Part shown: in pieces, positions 61,994 through 64,000 of the stretch
How the letters are laid out: every line of letters starts with the position of its first letter
How positions within the stretch are numbered: the stretch's first letter is position 1
Source of the DNA: Listeria monocytogenes
Lineage (GTDB): Bacteria; Bacillota; Bacilli; Lactobacillales; Listeriaceae
Length of the DNA stretch: 64,000 nucleotides
Assembly: GCF_041765605.1 (NCBI RefSeq)
Contig: NZ_CP168900.1
Span: forward strand, 822,001 to 886,000
Reading direction: 5' to 3'
Made by a program: the position numbers and the translations under genes
The notes under the pieces: generated by a model
Database searches by the model: none
Told to the model about the DNA's origin: nothing
Seen by the model: the letters and a program-made list of their open reading frames with translations, nothing else

Positions 61994-62714
61994 ACTTAAA
62001 GTAACTGGCCTGAAAAAAAGTTTTGGCGCAAATGAAGTGTTAAAAGGCATTGATATAGAAGTAAAAGAAGGCGAAGTAGTTTGTGTCATCGGACCTTCTG
62101 GCTCTGGTAAAAGTACATTTCTTCGTTGCATGAATAACCTGGAAGAAATTACTGCAGGCGATGTAGTCGTTGATGATTTTAATATTACGGATAAAAAAGT
62201 AGACATTAATAAGGTTCGCGAAAATATCGGCATGGTTTTCCAACATTTTAATCTTTTTCCACATTTGTCTGTTTTAGAAAATATCACTTTAGCACCTGTT
62301 GAATTGAAAAAAATGGATAAAGAAGCGGCGAAAAGTAATGCTTTACGTTTATTAGAACAAGTTGGCTTACGAGAAAAAGCAGAAGAATTTCCTAATCAAC
62401 TGTCTGGTGGACAAAAACAACGGGTGGCGATTGCGAGAGCACTTGCGATGGATCCTGATATTATGTTGTTCGATGAGCCAACATCAGCGCTCGATCCAGA
62501 AATGGTTGGCGAAGTTTTAGGCGTTATGAAAGAACTAGCCAAAGATGGCATGACGATGATGATTGTTACACACGAAATGGGCTTTGCTCGTGAAGTTGGT
62601 GACCGAGTAATCTTTATGGACGGTGGTTACATTGTCGAAGAAGGCAAGCCAGCTGAGATTTTTGATAACCCAACGAATGAAAGAACAATCAGTTTCTTAG
62701 ATAAAGTTTTATAA
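61986..62714 (+). CDS. glnQ: Glutamine-type ABC transporter ATP-binding protein
   Basis: A 242-residue ATPase with Walker [11 protein letters not shown]-loop [11 protein letters not shown], signature [14 protein letters not shown], Walker [13 protein letters not shown] and VTHEMGF. It powers the preceding fused permease. Its start overlaps that gene by eight bases, with GAAAGGAG inside the upstream coding end. It matches lmo0848. Confidence 0.93.
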   Translation: MTKLKVTGLKKSFGANEVLKGIDIEVKEGEVVCVIGPSGSGKSTFLRCMNNLEEITAGDVVVDDFNITDKKVDINKVRENIGMVFQHFNLFPHLSVLENITLAPVELKKMDKEAAKSNALRLLEQVGLREKAEEFPNQLSGGQKQRVAIARALAMDPDIMLFDEPTSALDPEMVGEVLGVMKELAKDGMTMMIVTHEMGFAREVGDRVIFMDGGYIVEEGKPAEIFDNPTNERTISFLDKVL

Positions 62715-62717
62715 ACT

Positions 62718-62766
62718 AAAAAGCACTATGACTTGGGGATTTCCCAAACCATAGTGCTTTTTTTAT
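62718..62766. terminator. Bidirectional terminator
   Basis: AAAAAGCACTATG with CATAGTGCTTTTT and an inner GGGA/TCCC pairing, between glnQ and the convergent small gene. Confidence 0.88.
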
Positions 62767-63053
62767 TTTTTGTTTTGTTTATCGTTCTTTTGTTTGAGCG
62801 TACTTTGTGAAACCCGGCCAGTTATTCGCTCCACTTCTAATTGCTTGTCGCCGAAGTCTTTTTCTAAATGGAAGTTCTCTTTATTTTTGCCAATTGTTAC
62901 ATTAATTTTGGAATGTTTATGGGGACTCTTCTTAGAAACGGCACTTTTTTTCTCTGGTGTACTAGTTTGTTGGTTATCCAAAAAGAAATAGCCGCCGACA
63001 AGACTGAGGGCTGCACAAACTGCGATGCTTGTTAGTATAATGCGTTTTTTCAT
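62763..63053 (-). CDS. Small exported or membrane-anchored protein
   Basis: A 96-residue protein with an N-terminal hydrophobic segment (about 5-25) after MKKR, then a highly basic, Lys/Ser/His-rich hydrophilic part (EKKSAVSKKSPHKHSKINV) and a charged end. It is outside the membrane or the wall by topology. No family is recognised. TTGGAGGAA precedes the ATG. Confidence 0.65.
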   Translation of the reverse strand: MKKRIILTSIAVCAALSLVGGYFFLDNQQTSTPEKKSAVSKKSPHKHSKINVTIGKNKENFHLEKDFGDKQLEVERITGRVSQSTLKQKNDKQNKK

Positions 63054-63471
63054 GCGATTCCTCCAATGCTTATATATGTATATAATTATATAGTATTGAT
63101 AAAAGTAAACCAGTGAAGATTTTGTGAAAACTAAAAAACATGTCGAAATTTAGCTGTTTTAACATCCAATTGAGACTGATAATGCGTAATTAATCGCCTT
63201 TTTTTATCGAAATTCACCCTGTTGAAAAAGAAGGAATTGGATTATAACAATGATTTCAGAGAGAATAATGCTGTTTCGATTATAGAACTTCATAAAAAAG
63301 ACACATTTTCAGCGAGATTTGTAAATAATCTGCCTATTTTATGAGGTTTTATTTTATAATAAGGAAGAACGTTTACATATTTGCTTGAAAAACGCTAGAA
63401 ATCGCCTGTTTGAGACAAGTGTTATCAAGGTTTTTCTTTATATTATCTTAAAAACAACGAAAAAAATTCGT

Positions 63472-63488
63472 GTTTCAAACGCTTTCTT
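63472..63488. promoter_or_regulatory. Candidate CcpA cre site
   Basis: The minus strand reads AAGAAAGCGTTTGAAA, close to the cre consensus TGAAARCGYTTNCW. It lies about 20 bases upstream of the sigma-B-like promoter for the small ORF. Confidence 0.35.
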
Positions 63489-63507
63489 GAAAAAAAGTAG
63501 ATATTTT

Positions 63508-63533
63508 GGTTAATATTTTTATTAATAGGGTAT
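63508..63533 (+). promoter_or_regulatory. Sigma-B-type promoter
   Basis: GGTTAA, exactly 14 bases, then GGGTAT. The -10 matches sigma-B consensus fully and the -35 (GTTTAA) in five of six bases. It is placed about 50 bases before the possible ATG at 63585. Confidence 0.65.
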
Positions 63534-63617
63534 TCTTAGTAAAGAGAATATGATAAAGTAAGGAAAGAGAGAAAAATAAAAAGAATGAAAACAAATTTTG
63601 AAGATGGAGTGATGAGA

Positions 63618-63764
63618 TTGGATAATAATCAAAAAGACTTGAATCAAGTAATCCGTCAGCTCAAAGAAAAAGGAATTGTTGTTGAAAAAACAAAATCACG
63701 AAAAGATATTTGGAAATCGGTTAGTAGTAAAGCGATGCCGAATATGACACTTCGATTGCAGTAA
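63618..63764 (+). CDS. Small ORF under a sigma-B-like promoter (48 codons)
   Basis: The TTG at 63618 gives MDNNQKDLNQVIRQLKEKGI, then VVEKTKSRKDIWKSVSSKAM and ends PNMTLRLQ. GGAG lies eight bases before it. An in-frame ATG at 63585 would add 11 residues and has a weak site. The protein would be short, basic and helical. A good promoter before it and a long hairpin just after it support real expression. No family is recognised. Confidence 0.55.
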   Translation: MDNNQKDLNQVIRQLKEKGIVVEKTKSRKDIWKSVSSKAMPNMTLRLQ

Positions 63765-63768
63765 ATCG

Positions 63769-63865
63769 AAAAGTGAAGTTTTATATGATTTTTATGTAGC
63801 TTTGAAGGAACAAAATGAACTCAAAGCAGCATGATTTACATATAAAATAACTTCACTTTTTTTCT
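63769..63865 (+). terminator. Long hairpin terminator after the small ORF
   Basis: AAAAGTGAAGTT(TTATATG) at 63769-63787 pairs with (CATATAAA)ATAACTTCAC at 63838-63856, then TTTTTTTC. About 50 bases lie in the loop, more than in a typical terminator, so the inner part may fold or carry RNA of its own. Confidence 0.65.
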
Positions 63866-63985
63866 TTGTCATGAATTAGTCATTAAGTTTTGATGTTTCT
63901 GTTATCCTTTTTACGTAAAAATGTTGTATGATGGAGTGGAAGGCTTTTGTCATAGAAGAAAATAGAAATAGAGTGAGGCATATAC

Positions 63986-64000
63986 ATGAAAAAAGAAGCG
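63986..64000 (+). CDS. Start of the next gene (partial)
   Basis: ATG AAA AAA GAA GCG follows GAGTGAGG; the gene runs off the right edge. In EGD-e an amidase (lmo0849) would be expected here, from memory only. Five codons cannot support a product call. Confidence 0.4.

Noticed and set aside
1-64000. CRISPR arrays, tRNA and rRNA genes
   Set aside because: No regularly spaced repeats, no tRNA-like cloverleaf sequence and no rRNA segments were noticed when reading through the window.

Overview
The window looks like a Listeria chromosome, almost certainly Listeria monocytogenes or a very close relative. Three lines point there: low-GC firmicute codon use with strong AGGAGG-type ribosome sites; a gene order that, from memory, follows the EGD-e segment around lmo0794 to lmo0849; and signature genes, namely the LOV-STAS blue-light stressosome protein, the PrfA-box-controlled hexose phosphate transporter hpt, the calcium pump LMCA1, and fbp, nifJ and potABCD in the expected order. 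No database search was run, so species and locus names rest on recognition. Layout: 1-9.5 kb holds an NmrA-like partial gene, RarD, YceI, a MarR regulator, a lysine-type permease under a lysine riboswitch, the LOV-STAS photoreceptor, a HesB-like protein, the small alarmone synthetase RelP, an NhaK-like antiporter and two paralogous small membrane proteins. 9.7-14.1 kb is a compact polyamine uptake operon (cupin regulator, potA, potB, potC, potD). 14.2-21.2 kb is an accessory region not expected in EGD-e at this point. It has a Mga-type regulator, a serine recombinase broken by one in-frame TGA, a 606-residue LPXTG surface protein with four Ig-like repeats, decayed remnants of a DUF3173 gene and a tyrosine integrase (the usual end module of integrative conjugative elements), and an SDR/MerR pair with two matching 19-bp-spacer promoters. 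21.3-42.5 kb returns to core metabolism: alpha-carbonic anhydrase, an HD alarmone-hydrolase-like protein, ROK sugar kinase, FabK, a P-type calcium pump, GNAT, a lipoprotein, a MerR/aldo-keto reductase pair, class II HMG-CoA reductase, an NptA/PhoU phosphate transporter, pyruvate:flavodoxin oxidoreductase and class III fructose bisphosphatase. 42.6-48.7 kb holds an auxin-efflux carrier, an 800-bp gap with an orphan terminator (possible sRNA), an orphan IS3 OrfA, and a row running Rgg-like regulator, two hypotheticals (the second possibly a degenerate EAL protein) and an LPXTG MucBP protein. 48.8-64 kb holds an ABC exporter with no canonical start codon, hpt with its PrfA box, an MFS pump with a MarR regulator, LMCA1, RidA, a SAM-riboswitch-controlled MetE-like gene, a nuclease-less UvrC homologue, a fused glutamine-type ABC transporter and a sigma-B-like promoter driving a tiny ORF. 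Many genes are single transcription units closed by clear intrinsic hairpins. Direct RNA-level control is visible in the lysine riboswitch, the SAM riboswitch, the PrfA box and candidate sigma-B promoters. The most informative unusual material is the decayed mobile element at 14-20 kb with its surviving surface protein and regulator, the ATT-like start of the ABC exporter, the possible small RNA near 43.7 kb and the sigma-B-like small ORF near 63.6 kb.
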